Source: Brachyhypopomus gauderio (taxonomy: Eukaryota; Chordata; Actinopteri; Gymnotiformes; Hypopomidae). Taken from it: DNA of 64,000 nucleotides. The position numbers were made by a program, and so were the translations under genes. Positions within the stretch are counted from its first letter, which is position 1. Every line of letters begins with the position of its first letter. Where the stretch lies: positions 9,642,403 to 9,706,402 of the forward strand of contig NC_135223.1 in assembly GCF_052324685.1 (NCBI RefSeq), in the 5' to 3' direction. Of the stretch, positions 35,067-49,400 are shown in pieces. The notes below the pieces were generated by a model that was not told where the DNA came from, made no database searches, and saw only the letters and a program-made list of their open reading frames with translations.

Positions 35067-35336
35067 TATTCAGACAACCATAAAATATACAGCAGTCTCT
35101 GTGCTGAAGGAGCAGAGGTGAGGAGTGGCCAACGTCTCTGCTGGCTCTTCTAGTACCTCACTAACACAAAGAACAGAGTAGGAAAGAACAGGGAAGAGAA
35201 CGGCTCCTCCACTTTCATCTAGCCAGTAAGGTGAATTAAACACATTTCCAGTTTCAAATCATTTTTAAATCCATGTCTGAAAAGAGTCAAGCAACTTTCA
35301 CAGACCACAGGCTGAGTGGTTTAATTAGCTAATCAA

Positions 35337-35367
<31 letters not shown>

Positions 35368-36411
35368 GCAGCAAAGCCAAGAAAAAAATATATATACATA
35401 AGATTTTAATATTCACATTTTACCATACAAGGGAAATCAGATGCTGTCCTGCTATTGGTTTACACAGTGTTCTTCATCCAGAGCAAAGCATGCTGGGAGC
35501 TTTTTGCTTCAGTTCAGTTTCAGTGCTTTACACAAATGTAGTGTTATACTTGTGCATCATAGATCCCCAAGCTGACCTTACTCTCCTGCAGCCACTCTAA
35601 CTCATGAAGGCACAAATGATGAAGTATGGAAACTAAAAATAAATACAACAGATAAAAAGAATAATTTATTCTGAGAAGACAGCAAAGTTTAGCTTGCACT
35701 TCACTCAACCATTGCTTTTAGCGTTGCACTGCTGATAAAATTCATTTTCCATCACTGGCCCTCTAAGATTTGAAAATAGGAAATGCTATGATTTTTTTTT
35801 TCACTTTAGAGGGACAAAAGGACAAACGTGTATTAAAATCCTGTTTTAAAAAATAAATCTCTCCCCCCCCACCCCTCCCCCGACCCAATGTCATTTACCA
35901 ATTGCGAAATTAACTGTGCATGAACATTTAGATCAGTTTAAAAGCTTTACAATCAGCCCTGTCTTTCTCTCTGGGGACAACTGAAAACCTCCCCTCGTTT
36001 TCAAAAGTCGAAGTCTAAAGAAATTGATTTGAAATTGCACCTACAAACATTGGTCCCAGGCTGATGAGTGTCCATGTGTTATTGCCGTGTACACAGAAGG
36101 CTAGCGTGTGTCGGAGGTGGACCGCTGGACGAGAGGAGAAGGTACGAGGTATCTGCTGAAGGACACGAGGTGCTGGGTGGACATGATCAGACGGAGAGGG
36201 GGACTAGGTAGGCCAGCCTACTGTGCCTCTATGATCGAGTGTCTGAGTGTGTGTCTAGGCAAGAGACTGAGAGAGAAAGACAGAGACTCTTAAGGCTCTG
36301 CGCAGTGGCCAGTGAATCGGGCCAGGCTGCCTCTGTGTGATTAAGACAAGTTTGCATCTCTGCTCCCCTCCCCCACTTCCTCTCCCTCCCCTCTCCCTCC
36401 CCTCCGAACCC
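35067..36411 (-). other. ankrd28: ankrd28 3' UTR with polyadenylation signals
   Basis: Non-coding sequence after the ankrd28 stop codon. AATAAA signals on the minus strand lie at 35665-35670 and 35067-35072, so the 3' UTR is probably 0.75-1.35 kb. An uninterrupted A run at 35340-35367 reads as poly-U in the transcript. Confidence 0.5.
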
Positions 36412-37215
36412 TCAGTACGTCTCCGAGTCCGAATCGTTGAGCTCCTCGTCCTTGTAGAAGCCGTCGTGGCGGCCGATGCTGTTGAAGCTGCAGTAGGATC
36501 CGTGCTCGCTGTGCAGGACGGGCAGGCTGTCCAGCATCACGCTCTTGGCCGGGCCCGTGTAGTGGTTGATGGCGCTGAAGGTGAGGGCCGGCGTGGGCCC
36601 GCTGCCCGCCGACACGGGCATCATGGTGGCCAGGATGAGGGCGAGGCAGTCTGCCACGTCCTTGTTGGGGGCGCAGGCCAGGGCGGGCGTGTAACCTGCG
36701 GGTCGAGGAGCGCCGACGTCAGCGGGCTGGGGAGACGGCCGACAAATACGAAGTGGAAAAGGAGGCGCGCGGTGGCATTACCGTTTTCGTCCACCGCCAG
36801 CACGCTGGCGCCCTTGGCCAGGAGCTCCTGCACCACCACCGTTAGTCCGTTCCTGGCCGCCACGTGGAGGGGCCTGCGCACACACACACACGCGCACGCA
36901 CACACGCACGCACGCACGCATACGGACACATACGGACACATACGGAGAGCACGTCGGACACCGGGCCGGCGAGGAGAATTCTCATGCAAAACAGACCCCT
37001 CCCCCATGAGATATGCATACGTTTGCAAAGCTGCGTTGGTGGAGTTAATGAGATTCCTGTCTGTGATCTTCTCCAAGATCAGCAAGGCACTGGTCTCGTG
37101 TCCCTGTAGGAGAGCAAACGTGCATCAGTAAAGAAGGACCTACTGGAACTCCTTGATGGAATTGAGTGCAGGAGAATGAGAAAAAACGACCCATAACGAC
37201 TTAACAAACCTCCGC

Positions 37216-37246
<31 letters not shown>

Positions 37247-38912
37247 ACAGACCTTACTGCAGGCCAGGTGCAGCGCTGTGTTTCTGCTGCTGTCCTGTAG
37301 CGTCAGGTCCGCCTTCGCACTGCTCACCAGCAGCTCTGCCAAACCCAGACATGGAGACAGAGTCTTAGCGCTGAAGTACACACACACACACGGCCCGTCC
37401 GCTCCGTACGTTCGGCGTGCCGATCCTCCCCACCGGGCCGGGCCAGGCCGGGGGGAGGAGAAGGCTGGGCTGAGGCGAGGTCTTACCCACGGCGTTGGTC
37501 TGTCCGTTCTCGGCCGCCATCATGAGTGGGGTTTTGCCGCTGGCGTCGACGCTGTTCACCTGGGCGTTTTGGCCGAGCAGGAGCTGCAGACACTCCGCGT
37601 GGTCGGTGAAGGCCGCGGCGTGGAGGGGAGTCCTGTGACAGGAACACGCAGCTTACTGCCCCTGCTCACTACCTCAGCCTTCGTTCTAACACTACGCATG
37701 TTTTCTGAGGCCATGTGCCGCTGCTCTGCTAACAGGGTTGAGATTTAGAACAGGACTACAGTTTAGAACAGGACTACAGTTTCCTTTATGCTAGAACTCC
37801 AGGCTGGCTCCCAAAACCCAAGTCAAACACCAATTTCTCATTAACAACCATAAACGTAATAGAAACTTAACAGAATCAGATCAAATTCCTATAAGGTAAC
37901 GCCTGACCACGCCTTCAGACCCTACCACAAACCCCCCACTTCATAAACAATAAACAATCAGTTCTACCTGTTTTTGGAGTCGGTGGCGTTGACGATGACG
38001 GGACCCAGCGTGTCGATCAACATCTCGGCTGCCCCCTCGTTGTCGTTGATCCTGCAACGCAAACGGAAGCGTGAGTTTGGGTCGGGAGCGTGCGCATCTC
38101 TTTGGGTCGGGAGCGTGCGCTTCTCCCTTGCCCCGCGTGCAGGATCGGGCTTACACGGCACAGTGCAGCGGGCTGAACGGGTTCCCCTCGGCCTGGTGGA
38201 ACACCTCCTGCTCCAGCAACACCTCAACACACGTGTCGTGACCTAGGAGGAGACGCACAGACGTTACGGCGACCACGCGTAATGAACTCGGACACTAAAA
38301 ATCTCTTTGTCGGGCATCGGCTCCCGCGCGTACCGTTATAACAGGCCCAGTGCAGCGGTGTGTAGCCCTGGTGGTCCGTGATGACGGGCGTGCCCTCCAC
38401 GGATTGGGCCGCGTGCAGCAGGCCCCCCAGGACCCCCACGTGACCGCAGGCTGCCGCCAGGTGCACAGGGGAGCGCCCCTTGCAGTCCCGCACCATGAAA
38501 CTGGCACTGTGCTGCAGCAAGGCCTCCACACACTCCTCATGACCCGTCACCGCCTGCAGAGGTCAGCAATACAGCGCTCACGCCATCAGCGTTACAGCTC
38601 GTCTAGGAATTACGTCGTTAACCAGGGAGCTAGTTTCTAACTGAAACGGCCCTGTGCTTTGAGCAGGGCTGAGTGGAGGGTGTGTGTGTGGCTCTCACCC
38701 CTCGGTGGAGGGCTGTGCGGCCCCACTTGTCTTTGGCTTCTACATTGGCTCCTTTGTTGAGCAGAGAGTACACGCAGTCCGTATGTCCGCTCAGCACGGC
38801 CAGCATCAGCGGCGTCCTGGGAGAGAGGGCACACACACGTTAACCTCACCACACACGTCGCAAGAGCTTTCTACACTGCAACTCTAGAGACACGTTCCAG
38901 TACCGGGCTTAG

Positions 38913-38958
<46 letters not shown>

Positions 38959-39652
38959 CAGTGATCAACTCCTTTGTTTGTATTTCACATGCAAATATCG
39001 GAACGTCCACAGAGATGACTACACTGCCTAATCACAAACCCCAATGAGAACCATCTCCTTCAGACCAAAAACTATGTGGTTTCCAAAGCAGCATTAAAGG
39101 TTTCAAGGTGGCATTCCAGAAACGACCTCCTTTCAGACGGAGATAATGTCATTGAAGCACTATGGCTCTGTCTGGAGGGGCGGCCGGCCGTCTGAGTGGC
39201 CGCTGGAGTGTAATGGCTCAGTGGGTGAGGAAGTGAACCCTGTGACTTACTGGCCAGTTCCATCCTGAATGTCCACCGCACTCTGCAGGTCAGCATTCCC
39301 GATCAGTAAACGCAGACAGTCCGAGTGTCCGTTCGTGGCTACAAATATATTTTTGAAGAGACACAGTGAGGAGACGTGAGAAGATGTCTGCAGTGATCTT
39401 TAAGTGTTGAATCCTCAGAGCTACCTGCTGCGTGGATGGGGGTGCGTTTGAGGGCGAAGTCCTTGACCAGGATGGAGGCTCCCTGGTTGATGAGCACGTC
39501 CACACACTCCACGTGGCCCTTGAAGGCGGCCAGGTCGAGCGGAGTGTGTCCCTGCTCTGTCCTCACGTCCAGGTCCAGCAGGGACTGAACCAGAACCTCA
39601 AGAGCCTGGTGGTGCCCGTGATACGCCTGAGTGGAAAAACAGATGTTTTTAT

Positions 39653-39700
<48 letters not shown>

Positions 39701-41128
39701 GCACACGCGCACACGCGCACACACGCGCACACACACGCGCACACACGCGCACACACGCGCACACACAGTACAGGAGTTCTCCCTGTCACCTGGCTGCCAC
39801 TACTCTAAGTGACAGAGAGAGAGAGTGACCACCCAGACACCTCAATAACACCATTTCTGGACCATATCTGACCATATCGCCATCTCCCGACGACACGCCC
39901 ACACCTCAGACTGCACCACGGGGGACCCCAGATGCATCGTATTTATTATTATTGAATACAACAAAATACCCTAAGAGGAATAAAGGGGCCATGCACTCAC
40001 AGCGAGGTGGAGAGGGCTGACAGGAGCTCGCACATCAGAGTCGTTCAGGATGTCGGTCCCTGAGGTCTCCATTAGCTAGTGGACACAAGCCAACAGCAAA
40101 GCTTTACAAACCGCAGACATTACAAGGACCGGGAACCAGAGTCCGGTGTAATCTGACATCAAGACGGTAACGTGTACTCACCACATCTAAAGGGGTTTCA
40201 CTCGCAATCTGAGAGATATGAAAATAAACACAATCAGGGCTTTGGGCACAGAAGCGCTAGCGTCTGAACCAGACGAGGCAGACGGGGGCGTCCAGCAGGG
40301 CTGGGTGTGGACGGAGAAGCTCACCAGCTCCAGACAGAGGCGGTGTCCGTACGCAGAGGCGTAATGCACCGCGTTGTAGCCCTGAGTGTCCCGTATCCCT
40401 GGGTTAGCGTCGTTCCTCAGCAAATACTCCAGGCACCTGCAGCAAGGGAGGACGGGTTACGCACGGCCCGGGAAGGACGCGGTTCTACTGGGGGGGGGGT
40501 TCGGGCCGCGGCGAGACTCACTTCCCGTCCGAGTCGGAGGCGGCGGCGTAGTGGAGAGGAGAGCAGCCCCTCTTGTCCAGGTCGTTGACGCTGGCTCCTG
40601 AACCCACCAAGGCAAATAGGCACTGATAGTTACAGTTGGCAGCCGCATAGTGCAAAGGCGCCCTGGGGAGAATATAGTGTACAGTTACAAACTACAATAC
40701 AGAGAGATGCTGGGGATGGTGCTGATTAATCAATAATGTTATCATCATCACTAGAACATGGTAAACACAGTACATTACACCAGCTACCTGTCAGGTCCCA
40801 TACTAGGCCTCAGAAACTACTTTACTTTTACATATTCCTTTATTTATGATAACATTTCTTTTGTTAGTTTTAAATAAATTAACTGACCTCCCAAAACTGT
40901 CCTTCTTGTTGAAATCTGCCCCCGTGTTGAGGAGCAGATTCAGACAATCTAGGTTTCTGTAGAGAAAAATTCAAAATACAAGTCATCAGGGAAGCACCTG
41001 AACGCCTGGATTATTCTACAAGTCCCATTACACCATTAAATGAGGAAGGTGACGCCCCCTCACCCCCCTGCAGCTGCAGCGTGTAAACACGTCCTCCCAA
41101 AGTCATCGGGAGTGTCGATGGCGAAGCC

Positions 41129-41165
<37 letters not shown>

Positions 41166-43456
41166 ATCAGCACAACGACCGACAGGTTCACTCGAGCTGC
41201 CGGCAGGCTGGCATGTGGGGGACGGGCAGCTCACCGGAGGACAGCAACTTGCGGCAGCAGTCGGAGAAACCACTCAGAGCGGCCAAGTGAAGGGGGAACA
41301 TACCGTGGATGCCCCGCCTGCAGGAGACAGGGGACCAGAGACAGGGGACGGGGGGACGAGAGACAGGAGACGGGGACGAGAGACAGGGGACGGGAGACGA
41401 GAGACAGGGGACGAGAGTGGGTCAAGGACGGGTCCAGTGCTGAATTTCTAGGCCCATACCAGCATGGTGTAGCAAGATCGTGTGGAGAGGGGCGGGGCAG
41501 GGGTGTGGCGTGTGGAGAGGTGTGGGGCAGGGGTGTGGCGTGTGGAGGGGTGTGGGGCAGGGGTGTGGCGTGTGGAGAGGGGCGGGGCAGGGGTGTGGCG
41601 TGTGGAGGGGTGTGGGGCAGGGGTGTGGCGTGTGGAGGGGTGTGGGGCAGGGGTGTGGCGTGTGGAGGGGGTGAGGGGCAGGGGTGTGGCGTGTGGAGGG
41701 GGTGAGGGGCAGGGGGTGTGGCGTGTGGAGAGGGGCGGGGCAGGGGTGTGGCGTGTGGAGAGGTGTGGGGCAGGGGTGTGGCGTGTGGAGGGGGTGTGGG
41801 GCAGGGGTGTGGCGTGTGGAGAGGGGCGGGGCAGGGGTGTGGCGTGTGGAGAGGGGCGGGGCAGGGGTGTGGCGTGTGGAGAGGGGCGGGGCAGGGGTGT
41901 GGCGTGTGGAGAGGGGCGGGGCAGGGGTGTGGTGTGTGGAGAGGGGCGGGGCAGGGGTGTGGTGTGTGGAGAGGGGCGGGGCAGGGGTGTGGTGTGTGGA
42001 GAGGGGCGGGGCAGGGGTGTGGTGTGTGGAGAGGGGCGGGGCAGGGGTGTGGCGTGTGGAGAGGGGCGGGGCAGGGGTGTGGCGTGTGGAGGGGGTGAGG
42101 GGCAGGGGTGTGGCGTGTGGAGGGGGTGAGGGGCAGGGGTGTGGCGTGTGGAGAGGTGTGGGGCAGGGGTGTGGCGTGTGGAGGGGTGTGGGGCAGGGGT
42201 GTGGCGTGTGGAGGGGGTGTGGCGTGTGGAGAGGGGCGGGGCAGGGGTGTGGCGTGTGGAGAGGGGCGGGGCAGGGGTGTGGCGTGTGGAGAGGGGCGGG
42301 GCAGGGGTGTGGCGTGTGGAGAGGGGCGGGGCAGGGGTGTGGCGTGTGGAGAGGGGCGGGGCAGGGGTGTGGCGTGTGGAGAGGGGCGGGGCAGGGGTGT
42401 GGCGTGTGGAGAGGGGCGGGGCAGGGGTGTGGCGTGTGGAGAGGGGCGGGGCAGGGGTGTGGCGTGTGGAGAGGGGCGGGGCAGGGGTGTGGCGTGTGGA
42501 GAGGGGCGGGGCAGGGGTGTGGCGTGTGGAGAGGGGCGGGGCAGGGGTGTGGCGTGTGGAGAGGGGCGGGGCAGGGGTGTGGCGTGTGGAGAGGGGCGGG
42601 GCAGGGGTGTGGCGTGTGGAGAGGGGCGGGGCAGGGGTGTGGCGTGTGGAGGGGGTGAGGGGCAGGGGTGTGGCGTGTGGAGGGGGTGAGGGGCAGGGGT
42701 GTGGCGTGTGGAGGGGGTGAGGGGCAGGGGTGTGGCGTGTGGAGAGGGGCGGGGCAGGGGTGTGGCGTGTGGAGGGGGTGAGGGGCAGGGGTGTGGCGTG
42801 TGGAGAGGTGTGGGGCAGGGGTGTGGCGTGTGGAGAGGTGCGGGGCAGGGGTGTGGCGTGTGGAGAGGGGCGGGGCAGGGGTGTGGCGTGTGGAGAGGGG
42901 CGGGGCAGGGGTGTGGCGTGTGGAGAGGTGTGGGGCAGGGGTGTGGCGTGTGGAGAGGTGTGGGGCAGGGGTGTGGCGTGTGGAGAGGTGTGGGGCAGGG
43001 GTGTGGCGTGTGGAGAGGGGCGGGGCAGGGGTGTGGCGTGTGGAGAGGGGCGGGGCAGGGGTGTGGCGTGTGGAGAGGGGCGGGGCAGGGGTGTGGCGTG
43101 TGGAGAGGGGCGGGGCAGGGGTGTGGCGTGTGGAGAGGTGTGGGGCAGGGGTGTGGCGTGTGGAGAGGTGTGGGGCAGGGGTGTGGCGTGTGGAGAGGTG
43201 TGGGGCAGGGGTGTGGCGTGTGGAGCGGTGTGGGGCAGGGGTGTGGCGTGGTGTGGGACAGGGGTGTGGCGTGTGGAGAGGTGTGGGGCAGGGGTGTGGC
43301 GTGTGGAGAGGGTGTGGTTCACCTGGAGGTATCGGCCCCGCTGGTAATGAGTGTGCTGATGAGGAGTTCGTGTCCGTAGCGTGCGGCGATGTGCAGCGGC
43401 GTGTTGCCGTTCTTGTCCTCACAGTCTATCTCCGCACCTGCGCGCACACACACACA

Positions 43457-43490
<34 letters not shown>

Positions 43491-46400
43491 ACACCACCGC
43501 CTCGTTACACTGCCAACAGACCGAATACAGATGCGCGTCACGGGCGGTTAACGTGCGAAAGAGGGAGCCGGTCCAGAAGCAGGACATGGATCATTACCGT
43601 TCTGAATGATCGCCTGAGATCGCGAGAACCTTCCATGAATCGCAGTCATGTGCAGAGGAGTCTTCCCATCTTTGCTCTAAAAATAAACACAAAACGTCAT
43701 TAAAATAATTCGCTAATCCTTCACACTGCTTCCTCCACATGAGCGGACGCTGCAATGCAGACAGAACCACACAGTAAGCACTGCAGGTCCTTCTTTTTAA
43801 TATCAAGAGCAGGGGGGTGTGGAGGGGGGTTCTGACCTTGATGTTGACATCTGCCCCGTTGCCCACGAGCAGCTCGAGGCAGAGCGCCCCGTGGCGGGAG
43901 GCGGCGGTGAAGTGTAGGGCGGTGAAGCCCTTCTCGTTGGTCTGGTTTACGTTGGCCCCGCACTCGATCAGCTCGTTCACCACCACGTCCTGGCCGTTGT
44001 AGCAGGCCACGTGCAGCGGGGTGTTGCCGTACGCGTTGGGCTCGTTTATCTTGAAAGAGAACACACGGAGAGACGCTCATTCACGTGATTCTACGTCTGA
44101 TGCTCACGTTCTCGTGTAAACAAAACAACTGCACAGGACTCACGTCTACTCCCAGATCCAGCAGGTACTTGACCACGCTGATCATCCCACTAGAGGCAGC
44201 GGCGTGGAGAGGCGTGTAGGCCTTCTTGTCTTTACACGTCACCTCCGCTCCATGGGACACCAGCAACTTCACCACATCCAGGTGACCTGGGTGAGGGGGT
44301 CAAGGGTCAGGGGTCATGGCATCACAATCACACACATTAAGACGGCGGTGGACGCGCACGGGGAACAAAGTCTTACCCATGTACGCGGCCCAGTGTATAG
44401 CCCTGCGGTCCTTCTTATCGAACGCATTAATGTTGGCTCCTCGGGACAGAAGCAGCCTCACCATCTGACAAAATAAAAGCACGCACTCAAATCTCACGTT
44501 ATAACACAGCACCGCGCTAATTCCAGTGTTTCGCGTTTCGAACGCCGTAAGCGCGCTTTCTGTTCCCCGAACGCCAAACGTCCGTCCTCGAGCGTGCGCT
44601 GACCTCCAGGTGCCCGCTGAAGGCGGCGTGGTGCAGGGCGGTGCGTCCGGCCCGGTCCGACACGTTGACGTTGCTGAGCAGGGGCGCCAGGGCCTCGGCG
44701 CACCGCACCGCCTTGTTGGCCGCGGCCACGTGCAGCGGCGTCTGCCAGTTCTTGTCGCGCGCGTTCACGTCGGCCGAGTGCTTCAGCAGCACCTGCACCG
44801 CCTCCTGCAGGACGGGGGGAGAAACGCGCTCGTTACATTTTTAATGTATCCAAAAATCTGTTAACAAAACCATTGCAAATCTTATATCAAACACAATTTG
44901 TTTGAAAACTTTATGAATCTATTTACTAACTGCAGAACTGTAGCAGATAGCGCATGCATTATGTAGCGTAAGGTGAGTGGTAGCTTCTGTAGGGTCAGTG
45001 TCAGAGCGCAGTACCTCACTGCAGGAGGCCACTGCCCGGTGAAGAGGAGTCAACCATTTATTGTCTTTGGCATTTACTCGTGCCCCTATAGAAAGACGAC
45101 ACCATGGTGTCAGCTAACAAAACAATCATTCAATACTTCACATTCAAATCATGTTTGAGGTCAACATACGGATATTAAAATAAGAGCAAAGCAAATAAGG
45201 CAGAGATATCAAATGGAAATGAAGCGTGGCTCTCGTGAGACGGGGAGAATTAGCGGAGCGGACCTGGCTGGTGTCTACCTGATAAAACGAGGAGCTCTAT
45301 GATTTCAGCATCTCCTAAGTATGCAGCGGCATGCAGGGGGGTCCTCTTCTCATTATCCTAGAGTACACACGGAGACATTGTGTGTGGCAGCAGTATGAAC
45401 CCCCCCCCCCCCCCCTCCTCGAAAAGGCACCTCTGAAAAACTAAATTGTATGCAGCTATGTTTGGGTTCCTGTAGAACTGTAGAAGTGAGAACTTGGACG
45501 CACACGCACGAGTACGTGCACGTGCACACACACACACAATGAGAGTAAAACCGAACTTGAACTGTAAAGTACAACGCGGGCTGTTCCTTACCTGCACGTT
45601 CACGTCTTCCTTCTTGAATATAAGGGAGCGGACTTCGTCAGGGTCCACGTTGAAAATAGCTTTCAGCAGGGGAGGCTAAAAGACGAGAGAAACCCATGAG
45701 TGGGATCACGCCACGGCTGTGGAGCTGCCTCAGAACAAACGTGAGGTTGCCATCCCACACGCACTGGCTAGTGAGGTCATGGCTTAGCTTGGACTCTTCT
45801 GCAGAAGAACAGGGCCCTGACGGTCACACGGCACACACACCAATGACTTTTACACAGCAACACAAACACATTCAAATCTGTTTCCATTCACTTGTGCTGG
45901 AGGGGAAATTTCCTCCTCCAAAAACCCGACGCGTGAGATTCGTTAATACATAATCCCAACACGGACGAGTCCAAATCCAAGCAAACCGCCTGCGTTTGTT
46001 CAGGAGCAGGGAGCGAGCAGACCCAGGCTAGCGACGACACTCCGGCCAAGCGAGGCAGCCCGCGGGCTTCCACAAGACCCTTGGTCCTCAGTGAACGTCC
46101 AAAGCTAACGTAGACGAACAAACGTTCCGCCTTCCTGTTCATCACTGCTACAGCCAATGAAAACAGTTCGGAAATCACCCCCCAAAGCTACACAGAGTAC
46201 TTAAGCAGATGGTGTAATGCTAGTTGCCTGCAAGATCTTCCCAAATCCACAAGACAAGTCATCACAACAATGGCTGAAGCTCCAGATCCTCTGGCAAATA
46301 AGCTGTTCCTGTTCAACATGGGCTTCTGGCTTATCAAGGAACCAGATGGTGAATTCTTCACCCCCCCCCCACATTCAACTAACTTCCGCAAACATAAGGA

Positions 46401-49400
46401 TTCTGGGGGCAGACGAACTAACTGCTTGCGGGTGCACAGGTCTGCATGCCTGCACAATAAGACAGCTGTTTTACTGTAGATATTACTCATTCATCAAATG
46501 AAAAGCCTTCAAGAACAAAAACTCAGTGATTTTAGGACCTCACGTTTGACTTTAGCTAAAGTATGCTGTTCAAATACATTACTCACATTGCAACTATAAT
46601 ATAAACCATTTTTTTAAACATTCAACTTTTTATATTACCCTTCTCAATTTTTTTCCTTTTAAACTCGTCTTCCAGCACCAGTGTTATTGGCTTGTGTGAT
46701 ATAGACCTCCATCAATGTACCATTTTATTCAAGTGATCCGCTATTATTTGAATGCCTCTTGATCGCCATCACACTCAAATCTACAGCCGGCCTCCGCTAC
46801 TATACCAGCTCAAAGCCATTCAGATCATTTTATCCTATATAATCCGATATATCCTTAGCGTTTCCTTCATCTTTACAGATTAAAATAAAAGCAACAGGTG
46901 AGAGTAAAGAATTCATGGATTGATTCCAATGGGCCAATGCAGTCAGGTTGAAGTCCGCCCGTTCTACACCTGATTTAACAGCAGCTTTGCCCTGCTGAAC
47001 TGCATAACCGACACACAAACATCAATGGGTGCCCGTACACAAAGACGAAAGGAGAGGCTGCTCTGAGCCCAGTGTGGCTAATCATTAACACAGCGAGGCA
47101 GCACGGTCATTTTGGAAGAGAAGTTAAATACAACATGAACTCGGACGTCACTCACATCAATATTTAACGAAGCACCAATGTTGGATTTATTGAGCTGCAA
47201 CATTTAACCAATAAATAGCACAATGTTGTGGGTGATGCTGATGTTAATAACCATTGACTTACTTCATGCATTTTTTAAAAGTCATCTTCCGTCTTAAACT
47301 GGTACAGGTCTAAAAAGGTCTACAGGATTTATCTTCTAACTGTAATAATATAAACATGGACTAAAGTAAACATGGCTTAATCTGTTGGTTAGATAAAAAT
47401 GATCGATTATTGGCCAAAATTCCAACTGACATTAAATTAAAGAAAGTCTACATTGGCAAATATCAATAGATACTATATGTAATATTTAATATATAACATA
47501 GATACTATAACATATAGCTATAGACAAATTCTCTCAATTTCTCCAAATGCACTCCACTGAGCAGTAGAAATATATTGTCTGGAATGATGAACGCCACTCC
47601 GAGTGTGTGATGGATGAATCGGAGTTCACCCAATTCTCCATGTTTGCCAGCTGATCCTGGACTGCTGATGGAATGCTGGCTGGTTCCTGCGCTGGGACAA
47701 AGTGGAGCTTCCTAGAGCTTCAGAAGCACCTTGCTCGCAGAAATGCAGAAGAATTTTCACTACTGCAACTTTTACAACACTTCTCTCTGTTTGTATATAA
47801 GCAGTCCAAATTTGCAATTAATTAACAAATCACAGAGCTATATACAACCCAACCATAAACATCAGACATTCACAGCTGCATAATAATCAATCTGCTGTGT
47901 TCATTATGATGCCTCCAGCATCTCAGTGAGGGAAACCATGAAGTGTGACCAATGTAATTACAGCAGAGTAAATGAATATTACCAGGACTACAAGCAGATG
48001 CAATGGTTTCATTACTTTAAGTCAGACCGAGGTTACAGAGAATTTTTTGACCTGCTGAAAATGACCTGGTGAATTGAATCAGGGCTGTTACAGCAGATGA
48101 AAGTGCAGTGAACGAGCAGAACTGGGATGGACCAATGCGGTGGGATGTCTACTGGTCCAAGTCTACAGAGCGGATGCGTCAAATCAGGATCAGGATGACG
48201 GACCGCAGGAAAACGTCTTATCGCACCCAGCGGTCAGCAGGAACACTGTGTTTACCCTCACTGTGGACGGGGATGTGGTAAGGCACACACTAAAGTCCAC
48301 TGATCCAAAAAAAGGCTGCAGGTACTGATGGGATCACCGGGCGTGTGCTGAAAGTCTGCTCAACTTGCTGGGGTCAACCATAGTCCCGATACCAAAGACA
48401 TCTCAGATCACCAGCCTTAATGACAACTGGCCAGTTGCTCCAACCTCGGTGGTTAAGTAGTGCTTTGAGGAAATGGTTAGAAATCACATCCTTTCACTTC
48501 TTCCATCGAACTTTAACCGCTTCAGTTTGCATACAGGGCTGGCAGGTCTACAGAGGATGCAGTAGTTACTGCCCTTCATACAACCTTAAACACTTAGAGC
48601 AGCAAGGAACTTATGCCTGGCTCCTTTTTGTGGATTATAGCTCAGTGCCTTTAATACCATCATCCCCCACAGACTGATGACTAAGCTGTTGGACCTGGTT
48701 CAGCCTCATCACACCCGTCTATGGATCAGAGACAAAGGATTAGAGAAGGACCTTATACCTCTACACCCATCAGCCTAAGCACAGGCGTGCCTCAGGGCTG
48801 TGTGCTGAGTCCCCTGCTCTATACCCTCTACACTCATGTCTGCACCACTGTTCACACCAGCAACACCATAATCAAGTTCTCAGATGATACTACCATTCTG
48901 GAACTCGTCTCCGGAGATGATGAGACAGCCTACCGGGACGAAGTGGAAATGGCTGTCGTTATGGTGCACAGACAACAATCTACGTCTGAATACATCACAG
49001 ACGAAGGATGACTGCTGGTCATCGATTTTAGGAAGGCAACCCATAACTATAAATGGGGGCTGTGTGAAAAGGGTCTTGGGTATCCATATTAAGGAGGACT
49101 TAACCTAGGGTGTGAACATCAAGGAACTTATAGAGAAGGCACAGGAGAGACTCTCAGGAAGAACAACATTAATCAGAGACTGCTGGTGTCCGTCTATGGT
49201 TCCACCATAGAGAGCACCCTCACTCACTCTTGTGTTTAGTTACTACAGAGGACTGGGAGGTCTGCAGAAAAGATCATTGGGTGCTCTTTACCCACCCTGG
49301 AGGTTCCACACAGTTCTCGCCGTCTTCGAAAAGCCTGTAAAATTATCATGGACGATTCTCACCCCTGGTCACCATCTCTTAGAGCTGCTACCATCAGGTA

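Noticed and set aside
41422-43422. Very long open frames on both strands (up to 666 codons)
   Set aside because: They consist of a 30-bp minisatellite whose length is a multiple of three and which lacks stops; they lie in an ankrd28 intron and have no homologous protein.
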